A stretch of 64,000 bases of DNA from Mucilaginibacter aurantiaciroseus (GTDB lineage Bacteria; Bacteroidota; Bacteroidia; Sphingobacteriales; Sphingobacteriaceae): the NCBI RefSeq assembly GCF_024055595.1, contig NZ_JAMXOF010000001.1, forward strand, positions 1,364,001-1,428,000, in the 5' to 3' direction. Below are positions 34,296 through 41,978 of this stretch, piece after piece; the first letter of the stretch is position 1, and every line of letters begins with the position of its first letter. Position numbers and translations under genes: made by a program. Below the pieces are notes generated by a model. It had not been told where the DNA came from and ran no database searches. It worked only from the letters and a program-made list of their open reading frames with translations.

Positions 34296-34299
34296 CGCG

Positions 34300-36069
34300 A
34301 TGGATTTTATTATTGAGGCTGTTGTTAAGGCCGTTAAAGATTTATACCAAACCGATATTGCCGCCAAAGATGTAAACCTGCAGGAAACCCGCAAGGATTT
34401 TGAAGGGCAGGTTACACTGGTTACCTTCCCATACACCAAAGTTTCCCGAAAAGGACCCGAGCAAACCGGCGCCGAAATTGGCGAATATCTGCAAAAAAAC
34501 CGCCCCGAAATCGCCTCTTTTAACGTTTTAAAAGGCTTCTTAAATATCGTAATTGCCGATAATTACTGGCTGAACGCGCTGCATACCGACATCCTTACGG
34601 ATAACTTCGCGGCAGCAAAACCAAATGGCAAACGTGTTATGGTTGAATATTCCTCTCCAAACACCAACAAGCCTTTACACCTTGGGCACATCCGTAACAA
34701 CCTGTTAGGTTTTTCGCTGTCAGAAATACTGAGCGCGGCCGGGTACGATGTCATTAAAGCCAATCTGGTGAACGACCGTGGTATCCACATTTGTAAAAGC
34801 ATGGTGGCCTGGCGCGAGTTTGGCCAGGGCGAAACCCCCGAAAGCAGCGGCTTAAAAGGCGACCACCTTGCGGGCAAATACTACGTTTGGTTTGACAAAG
34901 CTTACAAGCAACAGATACAAGAACTAATTGAAGAAGGCCAGACTGAAGATGAAGCCAAAAAGAACGCCCCGCTGATAAAAGAAGCGCAGCAAATGCTTTT
35001 AGAATGGGAAGCCGGCGACGAAGCGGTTATTAACCTTTGGAAAACCATGAACGGCTGGGTTTACGAAGGTTTTGATGTTACCTACAAAACCCTTGGCGTA
35101 AACTTTGATAAATACTATTACGAAAGCAATACCTATTTATTAGGTAAAGATATTGTGGAAGAAGGCCTTGCTAAAGGCGTATTCTTTAAAAAAGAAGATG
35201 GCTCGGTTTGGATAGACCTTACCGAGGATGGCCTTGACCAAAAATTGGTTCTGCGTGGTGATGGTACTTCGGTATACATCACCCAGGATTTGGGTACCGC
35301 GCAGTTGAAATACGATGATTATAAGATGGACGAGTCCATTTATGTAGTAGGTAACGAGCAGGACTATCACTTTAAAGTACTGTTCCTAATCCTGCAAAAG
35401 CTCGGTAAAACCTGGGCGCAGGGCTTGTATCACCTGTCATACGGCATGGTCGATCTTCCATCCGGTAAAATGAAATCTCGTGAAGGTACCGTAGTTGATG
35501 CTGATGATTTGATGGCCGACATGTTTGGCACCGCCAAAGAAACTACCGAAGCCATGGGCAAAGTAGATGGCTTTAGCGAAGAGGATAAAAACAAACTGTA
35601 CCGCACCATTGGTATGGGCGCTTTAAAATACTTTTTGTTAAAAGTTGACCCTAAAAAACGCCTTTTATTCGACCCTAAAGAGTCTATAGACTTCCAGGGA
35701 CATACGGGGCCGTTCATCCAATACACCCATGCCCGGATCAAATCGGTACTAAGCAGGGCCGGTTACTTTGCCGAAAACAGCACCCACGATGTCACCGAAC
35801 TGGATGGCGTGGAGCGCGACCTGATCGTGACCCTAACCAAATTCCCGGAAACGATTCGGGAGGCTGCCGCGAATCATAGTCCGGCTTTGATTGCAAATTA
35901 CGTTTATGAACTGGCTAAAAACTACAATAAGTTTTACCACGAAAAATCTATCATGCAGGCCGAAACGGAAAACTTAAAACAATTCCGTTTGCAGCTGTCT
36001 GCCGCGTCAGCAAAAGTCATCAGCAAAGCCATGGGTTTGTTGGGGGTCGATGTACCGGAACGCATGTAG
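34300..36069 (+). CDS. argS: Arginyl-tRNA synthetase
   Basis: A 589-residue class I synthetase that charges tRNA-Arg. The N-terminal Add-1 domain is followed by SSPNTNKPLHLGHIRNNLLG (HIGH motif as HLGH). KMKSREGTVVDADDLM is the relaxed KMSKS loop usual in ArgRS. The C-terminal DALR anticodon domain ends with MGLLGVDVPERM. Length is normal. It is transcribed away from the arginine deiminase-like pair, and a palindromic repeat follows the stop. Confidence 0.96.
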   Translation: MDFIIEAVVKAVKDLYQTDIAAKDVNLQETRKDFEGQVTLVTFPYTKVSRKGPEQTGAEIGEYLQKNRPEIASFNVLKGFLNIVIADNYWLNALHTDILTDNFAAAKPNGKRVMVEYSSPNTNKPLHLGHIRNNLLGFSLSEILSAAGYDVIKANLVNDRGIHICKSMVAWREFGQGETPESSGLKGDHLAGKYYVWFDKAYKQQIQELIEEGQTEDEAKKNAPLIKEAQQMLLEWEAGDEAVINLWKTMNGWVYEGFDVTYKTLGVNFDKYYYESNTYLLGKDIVEEGLAKGVFFKKEDGSVWIDLTEDGLDQKLVLRGDGTSVYITQDLGTAQLKYDDYKMDESIYVVGNEQDYHFKVLFLILQKLGKTWAQGLYHLSYGMVDLPSGKMKSREGTVVDADDLMADMFGTAKETTEAMGKVDGFSEEDKNKLYRTIGMGALKYFLLKVDPKKRLLFDPKESIDFQGHTGPFIQYTHARIKSVLSRAGYFAENSTHDVTELDGVERDLIVTLTKFPETIREAAANHSPALIANYVYELAKNYNKFYHEKSIMQAETENLKQFRLQLSAASAKVISKAMGLLGVDVPERM

Positions 36070-36071
36070 TT

Positions 36072-36180
36072 TGGAGAGAAGCAAGAAAACAAGACATTAA
36101 GAATCAAGACAAAAGCCCTTAGCATTTTGCCAAGAACTTTTTTTAAGTTTTGTTTCCTGATTCTAATTGTCTTGTCTCTC
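36072..36180. repeat. Palindromic intergenic repeat, purine/pyrimidine type
   Basis: Left arm 36072-36113 contains AACAAGACATTAAGAATCA and GACAAAA. Right arm 36148-36180 contains TTTTGTTTCCTGATTCTAAT and TGTCTTGTCTCTC. Pairing is imperfect. It follows argS and could end its transcript. Confidence 0.55.
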
Positions 36181-36385
36181 TTAAAGACTACCACCAGTGC
36201 CCCTTTCTCTACATGTAACCTCTTAAGCCGTGTATCCAGTTACCTTGCACATATACACGGTTGGCGCGTAGGCGCACGTAGAATTTAATGATAGGTAAGA
36301 CGATTGGGATTGGGATTTGGATTTGGAAAGATTTATTTGGGGAAAGGTGAAAGGTAAAAGCTGAAAGGTAAACAGCGCGGGATGT

Positions 36386-36448
36386 ACGACGTTTTCATGT
36401 CGTCGCAGGGTATCACAGTGTGGACCCTGCGCAGCCTTGCATACGGCG
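36386..36448. repeat. Cluster of small hairpins
   Basis: ACGAC(GTTTTCAT)GTCGT, then CGCAGGGT (36404-36411) with ACCCTGCG (36424-36431), then GCGCAG/GGCGCAGG-like words. The sequence is GC-rich compared with its surroundings and unrelated to the other repeat families here. Confidence 0.4.
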
Positions 36449-36465
36449 CAGGATTCTTTACAATT

Positions 36466-36562
36466 TGTCATCCTGAACGATAGCGAAGAATCTATTCTAC
36501 AACATACAAGTCGACGAATGCATTATGCCTATTAAGATGCTTCACTATCGTTCGGCATGACA
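36466..36562. repeat. Palindromic intergenic repeat, family B, long copy
   Basis: TGTCATCCTGAACGATAGCG then AAGAATC on the left, mirrored by GATGCTTCACTATCGTTCGG then CATGACA on the right. The shared words with 9491 are TCATnCTGAAC and ATGAC. Confidence 0.65.
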
Positions 36563-36712
36563 AAAAAACATGATATTTAAGTCTGAGTTTGTTGAATACC
36601 TACGCCCGGCTAATGGTTCGACAGGCTCTCACCATTATACACACATTCCGTCATCCCAACATCAAATCCAATCTATTTTCAAATAAATGCTACTATTCCC
36701 CTATACTATATA

Positions 36713-36720
36713 TATATTTG
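36713..36720 (+). promoter_or_regulatory. -7 promoter box of the sulfate assimilation operon
   Basis: TATATTTG matches TAnnTTTG and ends ten bases before the ATG of the leader ORF, so the leader mRNA has almost no 5' untranslated part. A -33 TTTG is not evident. The promoter would drive the leader and, after read-through, the sulfite reductase operon. Confidence 0.5.
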
Positions 36721-36730
36721 GGACATACTA

Positions 36731-36805
36731 ATGAAACAAATAGGATTTACATATCATAACAACTTAATTAACTGCTGTATTTGGGCAGATAGATTGTGGC
36801 TGTAA
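36731..36805 (+). CDS. Cysteine leader peptide of the sulfate assimilation operon
   Basis: A 24-codon ORF: MKQIGFTYHNNLIN, then Cys15-Cys16 (TGC TGT, 36773-36778), then IWADRLWL and TAA. It starts ten bases after a consensus -7 box and ends 22 bases before a terminator hairpin that precedes the sulfite reductase gene. Its final codons (TTG TGG CTG) contain the strand TGTGGCTG, which pairs with CAGCCACA in the terminator loop. This is the arrangement of amino-acid attenuators such as trp and his in enterobacteria: a ribosome waiting at the Cys codons leaves the strand free, while one that reaches the stop covers it. Read directly from sequence; the function is inferred. Confidence 0.7.
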   Translation: MKQIGFTYHNNLINCCIWADRLWL

Positions 36806-36860
36806 ATGTGTAAATAGATAATTTTCGCCTCTTCAGCCACAGCAGAAGGGGTTTTTTTTT
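36795..36860 (+). terminator. Attenuator: terminator with competing antiterminator
   Basis: Terminator: CCTCTTC (36828-36834) pairs with GAAGGGG (36845-36851, one T-G wobble), followed by nine T (36852-36860). Antiterminator: TGTGGCTG (36795-36802) is the exact reverse complement of CAGCCACA (36834-36841). That second strand takes the last base of the terminator's left arm and its loop, so the two structures exclude each other in practice. The sulfite reductase ATG is 25 bases further on. Confidence 0.72.
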
Positions 36861-36885
36861 GAGATAACTAAATTACGTACCGAAT

Positions 36886-38979
36886 ATGCAGAGCTTCAGA
36901 ACCGAACTGGAGAACCCGATAGTGGAACAGGACATCATCGACCTGGAAAGAAAGATCCGCGCGTTCCGCGAAGGTAAGATACACGACGAGAAATTCCGTA
37001 GCCTGCGCCTTGCGCGTGGCGTTTATGGCCAAAGGCAGCCGGGCGTACAAATGGTGCGTATTAAACTGCCATTCGGTAAAGTAACCTTTAAGCAGCTTTT
37101 AAAAATTGCCGATATATCTGACGAGTACGGCAGCGGCAACCTTCACTTAACCACACGCCAGGATATCCAGATCCATTATGTGAGCCTGGACCGTACCCCG
37201 CAATTATGGGCCGAACTGGAACAGGACGATATTACGCTTCGCGAAGCTTGTGGCAATACCGTAAGGAATGTAACCTCTTCCCCTACTTCGGGCATCGACC
37301 CGCTGGAGCCGTTTGATGTTTCGCCTTATGCGCAGGCTACGTTCGAATATTTTCTGCGGAACCCTATCTGCCAGGAAATGGGGCGTAAGTTTAAAATTTC
37401 GTTTTCATCAAGCGAGGCAGATACCGCTTACTCTTATATTCACGATCTTGGGTTTATCCCGAAACTAAAAGAGAACGGCGAGCGTGGTTTTAAAGTGCTT
37501 TTAGGCGGCGGACTTGGCGCACAGCCTTTGTTGGCAAGCCCGGTAGAAGATTTCCTGCCGGAAGATCAGCTGATCCCTTACATCGAAGCTATCATCCGTA
37601 TATTCGACCGCCATGGCGAGCGTAACAACCGCAATAAAGCGCGTTTAAAATACCTCATCCAAAAGATCGGGTTAGATGAAGTGCTTCGCCTTGCAAAAGA
37701 GGAGCGCACCGCCCTTAAGGTTAAAACCTGGAAAATAAACCGCGATACCGTTCCGCAGCCTCAGCTACCTGAGGATAATGTTTATAGCGATGTAGAAATT
37801 GCCAACCCCTACCGTTACGAGCAATGGCTGGCTACCAACGTATTCGAGCAAAAGCAAAAGGATTTTTACGGCGTATTTATAAAAGTGCCTGTGGGCGATA
37901 TCCCTACCGATACCGCGCGCAAACTGGTTGCTGCTATCAAGCCTTATGTGGGCGACGAGATCCGCATTACACAAAACCAGGGCTTACTGTTAAAATTTAT
38001 CCGTAAAGAATCATTACCCGCCCTATACGTTGGTCTGCACAATTTAGACCTTGCCGCGCCGGGCTTTGATAGTTTGGCTGATGTTACCACTTGCCCCGGT
38101 ACAGATACCTGTAACCTGGGCATCAGCAACAGCATGACCATGGCTAAGGTGCTGGAGGATGTGATCTACAACGAGTACGAAGATTTTATCTACAACCGCG
38201 AGATCAAAATAAAGATCAGCGGCTGTATGAACAGCTGCGGTCAGCATGGTTTGGCGCATATTGGTTTTCACGGCAGTTCGCTTAAAGCGGGCACCAAAGT
38301 ATTGCCATCTGTACAGGTGATGCTTGGCGGTGGCACTGTAGGCAACGGCGAAGGCCGCGCTGCAGAACGTGTGATAAAAGTGCCATCTAAACGCGCTACA
38401 CATGCTTTACGCTACGTGCTGGATGACTATAAAACATTGTCTACAGAAGAGGAAACGTTCCATGCCTATTACGATAGGCAGGGTAAAGATTATTTCTACC
38501 GCCTGCTAAAACCCTTGGCCGACCTGACCACCCTTACAGATGATGAGTTTGTAGACTGGGGCCATCAGGAAACTTATGTTTCTGCTATTGGTGTAGGCGA
38601 GTGTGCAGGTGTAATTATCGACCTGGTAGCTACGCTGTTGTTCGAGAGCGAAGAGAAACTGGGCTGGGCAAACGGCGCTTACGTTAAAGGTTTATGGGCC
38701 GATGCCATTTACCATTCCTACAACACCATGGTGAGCGCGGCTAAGGCGTTATTGCTTGATAAAAGCGTTAACAGCAGCACCCAAACCGGGGTGATAAAAG
38801 AATTTGATAACAATTATGTAGCCACCGGCGAATTTGCCCTTGAGGGTACTTTTAGCGACCTGGTGCTGCAAATAAATAAAAACGAGCCATCTGAAGAATT
38901 TGCCACTGCATACAAACAACAGGCAACAGACTTTTTAGAAGCCGTAAAAACGAAGAGAGAGGCAGTGTTGCAATCATGA
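36886..38979 (+). CDS. sir: Sulfite (nitrite/sulfite) reductase, siroheme [4Fe-4S] type
   Basis: A 697-residue hemoprotein reducing sulfite to sulfide. Two reductase repeats are present. HLTTRQDIQIHYV is in the first. TTCPGTDTCNLGISNS (Cys403, Cys409) and KISGCMNSCGQHGLAHIG (Cys447, Cys451) are the four cluster and siroheme ligands. From about residue 540 a helical extension of roughly 150 residues (YFYRLLKPLADLTTLTDDEF onward) is added, which classic enzymes of about 570 residues lack; it resembles HEPN-like helical domains. Neighbours for siroheme, APS reductase and ATP sulfurylase point to sulfite rather than nitrite. The next gene overlaps by 4 bases (ATGA). Confidence 0.92.
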   Translation: MQSFRTELENPIVEQDIIDLERKIRAFREGKIHDEKFRSLRLARGVYGQRQPGVQMVRIKLPFGKVTFKQLLKIADISDEYGSGNLHLTTRQDIQIHYVSLDRTPQLWAELEQDDITLREACGNTVRNVTSSPTSGIDPLEPFDVSPYAQATFEYFLRNPICQEMGRKFKISFSSSEADTAYSYIHDLGFIPKLKENGERGFKVLLGGGLGAQPLLASPVEDFLPEDQLIPYIEAIIRIFDRHGERNNRNKARLKYLIQKIGLDEVLRLAKEERTALKVKTWKINRDTVPQPQLPEDNVYSDVEIANPYRYEQWLATNVFEQKQKDFYGVFIKVPVGDIPTDTARKLVAAIKPYVGDEIRITQNQGLLLKFIRKESLPALYVGLHNLDLAAPGFDSLADVTTCPGTDTCNLGISNSMTMAKVLEDVIYNEYEDFIYNREIKIKISGCMNSCGQHGLAHIGFHGSSLKAGTKVLPSVQVMLGGGTVGNGEGRAAERVIKVPSKRATHALRYVLDDYKTLSTEEETFHAYYDRQGKDYFYRLLKPLADLTTLTDDEFVDWGHQETYVSAIGVGECAGVIIDLVATLLFESEEKLGWANGAYVKGLWADAIYHSYNTMVSAAKALLLDKSVNSSTQTGVIKEFDNNYVATGEFALEGTFSDLVLQINKNEPSEEFATAYKQQATDFLEAVKTKREAVLQS

Positions 38980-39764
38980 TACAAAACGAACCCAATAATA
39001 TAAAAGAGCCACGCATTACCCTTGTTGGCGCAGGACCCGGCGATGCGGAGCTGATAACGCTAAAAGGAATTAAAGCCCTGCAAACTGCCGATGTGGTTTT
39101 GTACGATGCTTTGGTGAACGATGAGATCTTAGATTTTGCCCCTGCCAATGCAGTAAAGGTTTACGTGGGTAAACGCTCGGGAGATCATTCTTTTTCGCAA
39201 GACAATATCAACCGATTGATGGTTGATTACGCTTTAAACTACGGCCATGTGGTACGTTTAAAAGGCGGCGACCCGTTTGTTTTTGGCCGAGGACACGAGG
39301 AATTGGATTTTGCTGCGGAATATAAGATCCCTACACAGGTTGTACCTGGGATCTCAAGTTCTATCGGCGTACCGGGTTTGCAAGGTATCCCTGTTACCCA
39401 TCGCGGATTAAGCGAAAGTTTTTGGGTGATAACCGGCACCACTACCGATGGTAAAATATCTGCCGACTTGTACGATGCCGCCAAAACTAACGCCACCATT
39501 GTGGTGCTGATGGGTATCCACAAACTGGCAAAAATTGCAGATATCTTTAAAAACGAAGGCAAAGGCCAATTGCCTGCTGCCGTGATACAAAGCGGCACTA
39601 CTGTTAATGAAAAAGTTGTTGTTGGTGTTGCCGATACTATTGTGGCTTTGGCTGCAGAGCAGGGCATCACCTCTCCGGCGCTAATCATACTGGGCGAAGT
39701 GGTTTCCTTACACCCGACATTTAAATTGGTAAAAGAAGTTTATGACGTTGTTGCCAAAGGATAA
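38976..39764 (+). CDS. cobA: Uroporphyrinogen-III C-methyltransferase
   Basis: A 262-residue SAM-dependent enzyme making precorrin-2, the first siroheme step. The signatures are LVGAGPGDAELITLKGIKAL, then VVLYDALVN, RLKGGDPFVFGRGHEEL and GIPVTHRGLS. It is the single methyltransferase domain, as in the C-terminal half of CysG. It overlaps sulfite reductase (4 bases) and the Met8-TSUP gene (23 bases), so translation is probably coupled. It supplies the cofactor of the upstream enzyme. Confidence 0.93.
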   Translation: MIQNEPNNIKEPRITLVGAGPGDAELITLKGIKALQTADVVLYDALVNDEILDFAPANAVKVYVGKRSGDHSFSQDNINRLMVDYALNYGHVVRLKGGDPFVFGRGHEELDFAAEYKIPTQVVPGISSSIGVPGLQGIPVTHRGLSESFWVITGTTTDGKISADLYDAAKTNATIVVLMGIHKLAKIADIFKNEGKGQLPAAVIQSGTTVNEKVVVGVADTIVALAAEQGITSPALIILGEVVSLHPTFKLVKEVYDVVAKG

Positions 39765-41256
39765 TAGTTTAGCGCAGGTTCAGTCGCAAGAGGCACAGGG
39801 CAATCAATTGTTCCCGGTGTTTTTGAAGCTGAACAAACTGCACACCGTGCTGGTTGGCGCGGGCAATGTTGGCCTGGAAAAGCTGACCGCCCTGCTCAAC
39901 AACAGCCCGGCTGCCGCTGTTACCATTATTTCTAAGGATTTTTTGCCGGAGGTACATGCGCTTGTCGCCCAGTATCTGCAGGTAACTATCAAACAAAAAT
40001 CTTTTGCCGATACCGACCTTGATGCCGCCGATATTGTTATTGCTGCAACCAACGACAGCGAACTGAACAAATACGTACGCCAATCTGCACACGACCGTAA
40101 GCTGCTGATAAACGTTGCGGATAAACCCGAGTTGTGCGATTTCTACCTTGGTTCTATCGTACAAAAAGGCGACCTGAAGATCGCTATCTCTACAAACGGT
40201 AAATCGCCAACCATAGCCAAGCGTTTAAAAGAAGTTTTAAGCCAGTCGATACCCGGCGAGCTGGACATTACCCTGCAGCAAATGGCCGAGGTGCGCAACA
40301 CCTTGTCGGGCGATTTTACGCATAAGGTAAAAGAACTTAACCGCGTTACCGAGATATTACTTGGCCCTAAAAAAGCGCCGAGTAATAACAATATTAAACT
40401 ATTGGTTTGGGGAACCTTTGTAGGTTTCCTGGCAATAACCATTATAGCACTCTGGATAAAAGAGCCGTCATTTAAAAACTACGTGGAGAACATCTCTCCT
40501 ATGTTTTACTACTTTTTAGGCGCAGGTTTTGTTTTTGCGCTGATAGACGGCGCCATCGGCATGTCATACGGGGTTACATCTACCACATTTTCGCTATCTA
40601 TGGGCATTCCGCCTGCTCCGGCAAGTATGGGTGTGCACTTATCCGAGATCATGAGCAACGGCATTGCCGGCTGGATGCATTACCGCATGGGCAACGTAAA
40701 CTGGAAACTGTTTAAACTGCTGTTACTACCCGGCATCATCGGTGCGGTAACAGGTGCGTATTTATTATCCTCATTAGAGCATTATGCCCAATACACCAAA
40801 CCGTTAGTGTCGGTTTACACATTGATATTGGGCATCGTTATCTTTAAAAAAGGTTTAGACCTTAGAAAGAAACGCACTACAGCCAAAATCAAACGCATAC
40901 CGTTGTTAGGGCTTGGTGGTGGTTTTATTGATGCTGTTGGCGGCGGTGGCTGGGGTTCTATCGTATTATCTACTTTGATAGCGGGTGGCCGTCATCCAAG
41001 GTTCTCCTTGGGTACAGTAAAACTATCCCGTTTTTTTATCGCGCTGATGGGTTCGTTAACGTTCATTACCCTGCTTAATAGTTCGCATTGGGATGCTGTG
41101 GCGGGTTTGGTTATCGGCAGTGCATTGGCATCACCTGTAGCGGCACGCATTTCCAATAAAATTTCGGCAAAGGCCATTATGATGGCTGTCTCGGTTATTG
41201 TTATCCTCATCAGCATCCGTAGCATTTTTATTTTTTTAACCCACCCACCTTTCTAA
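39742..41256 (+). CDS. Fusion of Met8-like siroheme synthase domain and TSUP transporter
   Basis: A 504-residue two-part protein. Residues about 24-215 are the precorrin-2 dehydrogenase/ferrochelatase unit of Met8 and the CysG N-terminus: TVLVGAGNVGLEKLTALL, then NVADKPELCDFYLGS with the catalytic Asp, and IAISTNGKSPTIAKRLK. Residues about 225-500 are eight or so membrane segments of a TauE/SafE (TSUP) carrier with FALIDGAIGMSYGVTST and the second-half repeat GGFIDAVGGGGWGSIVLST. The carrier could import sulfate, since no other permease is in the operon, or export sulfite. The fused layout is unusual in textbook pathways. The cysH start overlaps by one base. Confidence 0.9.
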   Translation: MTLLPKDNSLAQVQSQEAQGNQLFPVFLKLNKLHTVLVGAGNVGLEKLTALLNNSPAAAVTIISKDFLPEVHALVAQYLQVTIKQKSFADTDLDAADIVIAATNDSELNKYVRQSAHDRKLLINVADKPELCDFYLGSIVQKGDLKIAISTNGKSPTIAKRLKEVLSQSIPGELDITLQQMAEVRNTLSGDFTHKVKELNRVTEILLGPKKAPSNNNIKLLVWGTFVGFLAITIIALWIKEPSFKNYVENISPMFYYFLGAGFVFALIDGAIGMSYGVTSTTFSLSMGIPPAPASMGVHLSEIMSNGIAGWMHYRMGNVNWKLFKLLLLPGIIGAVTGAYLLSSLEHYAQYTKPLVSVYTLILGIVIFKKGLDLRKKRTTAKIKRIPLLGLGGGFIDAVGGGGWGSIVLSTLIAGGRHPRFSLGTVKLSRFFIALMGSLTFITLLNSSHWDAVAGLVIGSALASPVAARISNKISAKAIMMAVSVIVILISIRSIFIFLTHPPF

Positions 41257-41978
41257 TGGCCGATACGATTTACATATCGCAATTGGTGAGCGGGAAAGAC
41301 CCTGTGGAGGCTTTACGCGCTTTGGCAGGGCAGTTTCCCGGCGAGATCGTGTTCTCCACCAGTTTTGGTTGGGAAGACCAGGTGATCTCGCATATGATCT
41401 TCGCTAATCATATTCCTATAAAAGTTTTCACCTTAGAAACCGGCCGCCTGTTCCCCGAAACCTATTACGTATGGAACCGCACCATGGAGATCTACGGGCA
41501 GCCCATCCACGCCTATTATCCGGACAATAACAGGTTGGAGCATATGGTGAACGCCAAAGGGCCCAACAGCTTCTACGAATCGGTTGATAATCGCAAGGAG
41601 TGTTGCGCTATCCGCAAGATAGAGCCTTTGCACCGCGCCCTGGCAGGCAACCAATGCTGGATAACCGGCATCCGTGCCGAGCAATCGCCAAACCGCGAGG
41701 ATATGAGCAATGTGGAATGGGACGAGGGCAATCAGCTGATCAAGTTCCACCCTGTTTTTAATTTTAGTTTAGATGATGTAAAAGCTTACATCAAACAATA
41801 CAATATACCCTACAATACATTGCATGATAAGGGTTTCCCAAGCATAGGCTGCCTGCCCTGTACAAGGGCGGTACAACCCGGCGAAGATTTTAGGGCCGGC
41901 CGCTGGTGGTGGGAAGACCAAAGTAAAAAAGAGTGTGGTTTACATGCAGCAGTAACGTTAAATGATTTAAAAGAATGA
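41256..41978 (+). CDS. cysH: APS reductase (phosphoadenylyl/adenylyl-sulfate reductase)
   Basis: A 240-residue thiol-dependent reductase giving sulfite. FSTSFGWEDQVISHM is the PP-loop-like region. Cys116-Cys117 (ECCAIRK) and Cys199/Cys202 (CLPC) are the four ligands of a [4Fe-4S] cluster, and Cys227 in KKECGLH is the catalytic cysteine. The cluster motif marks the APS-using type, which needs no APS kinase. This fits the absence of cysC and of a kinase domain on CysN. It overlaps the genes on both sides (1 and 4 bases). Confidence 0.93.
   Translation: MADTIYISQLVSGKDPVEALRALAGQFPGEIVFSTSFGWEDQVISHMIFANHIPIKVFTLETGRLFPETYYVWNRTMEIYGQPIHAYYPDNNRLEHMVNAKGPNSFYESVDNRKECCAIRKIEPLHRALAGNQCWITGIRAEQSPNREDMSNVEWDEGNQLIKFHPVFNFSLDDVKAYIKQYNIPYNTLHDKGFPSIGCLPCTRAVQPGEDFRAGRWWWEDQSKKECGLHAAVTLNDLKE

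Larger units (their letters stand above)
33717..34299. other. 583-base divergent regulatory region with palindromes
   Basis: This gap holds the -7 box of the deiminase gene, a repeat-like stretch at 33797-33866, and a perfect 24-base palindrome at 33875-33898 (half-site CGTTCCCGATAG). An AT-rich segment, a TGTCCCATT hairpin and a palindromic repeat at 34146 follow, then the -7 box of argS. No ORF worth calling was seen. Confidence 0.5.
36070..36712. other. Repeat-rich gap upstream of the sulfate operon
   Basis: No gene is seen. The stretch holds a palindromic repeat at 36072-36180, GGAAAGGT/TGAAAGGTAAA words at 36330-36372, a group of three hairpins at 36386-36448 and a family B element at 36466-36562. 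A half element at 36615 follows. The sulfate operon promoter starts at 36713. Confidence 0.5.

Noticed and set aside
34070..34299. T-box-like leader for argS
   Set aside because: Hairpins with a T-run are present, but no T-box sequence or specifier loop can be recognised, and T-boxes are not typical of this phylum.
36070..36712. SAM or cobalamin riboswitch upstream of the sulfur operon
   Set aside because: No conserved riboswitch core could be recognised; the content is explained by palindromic repeats, and the leader attenuator accounts for the control region.
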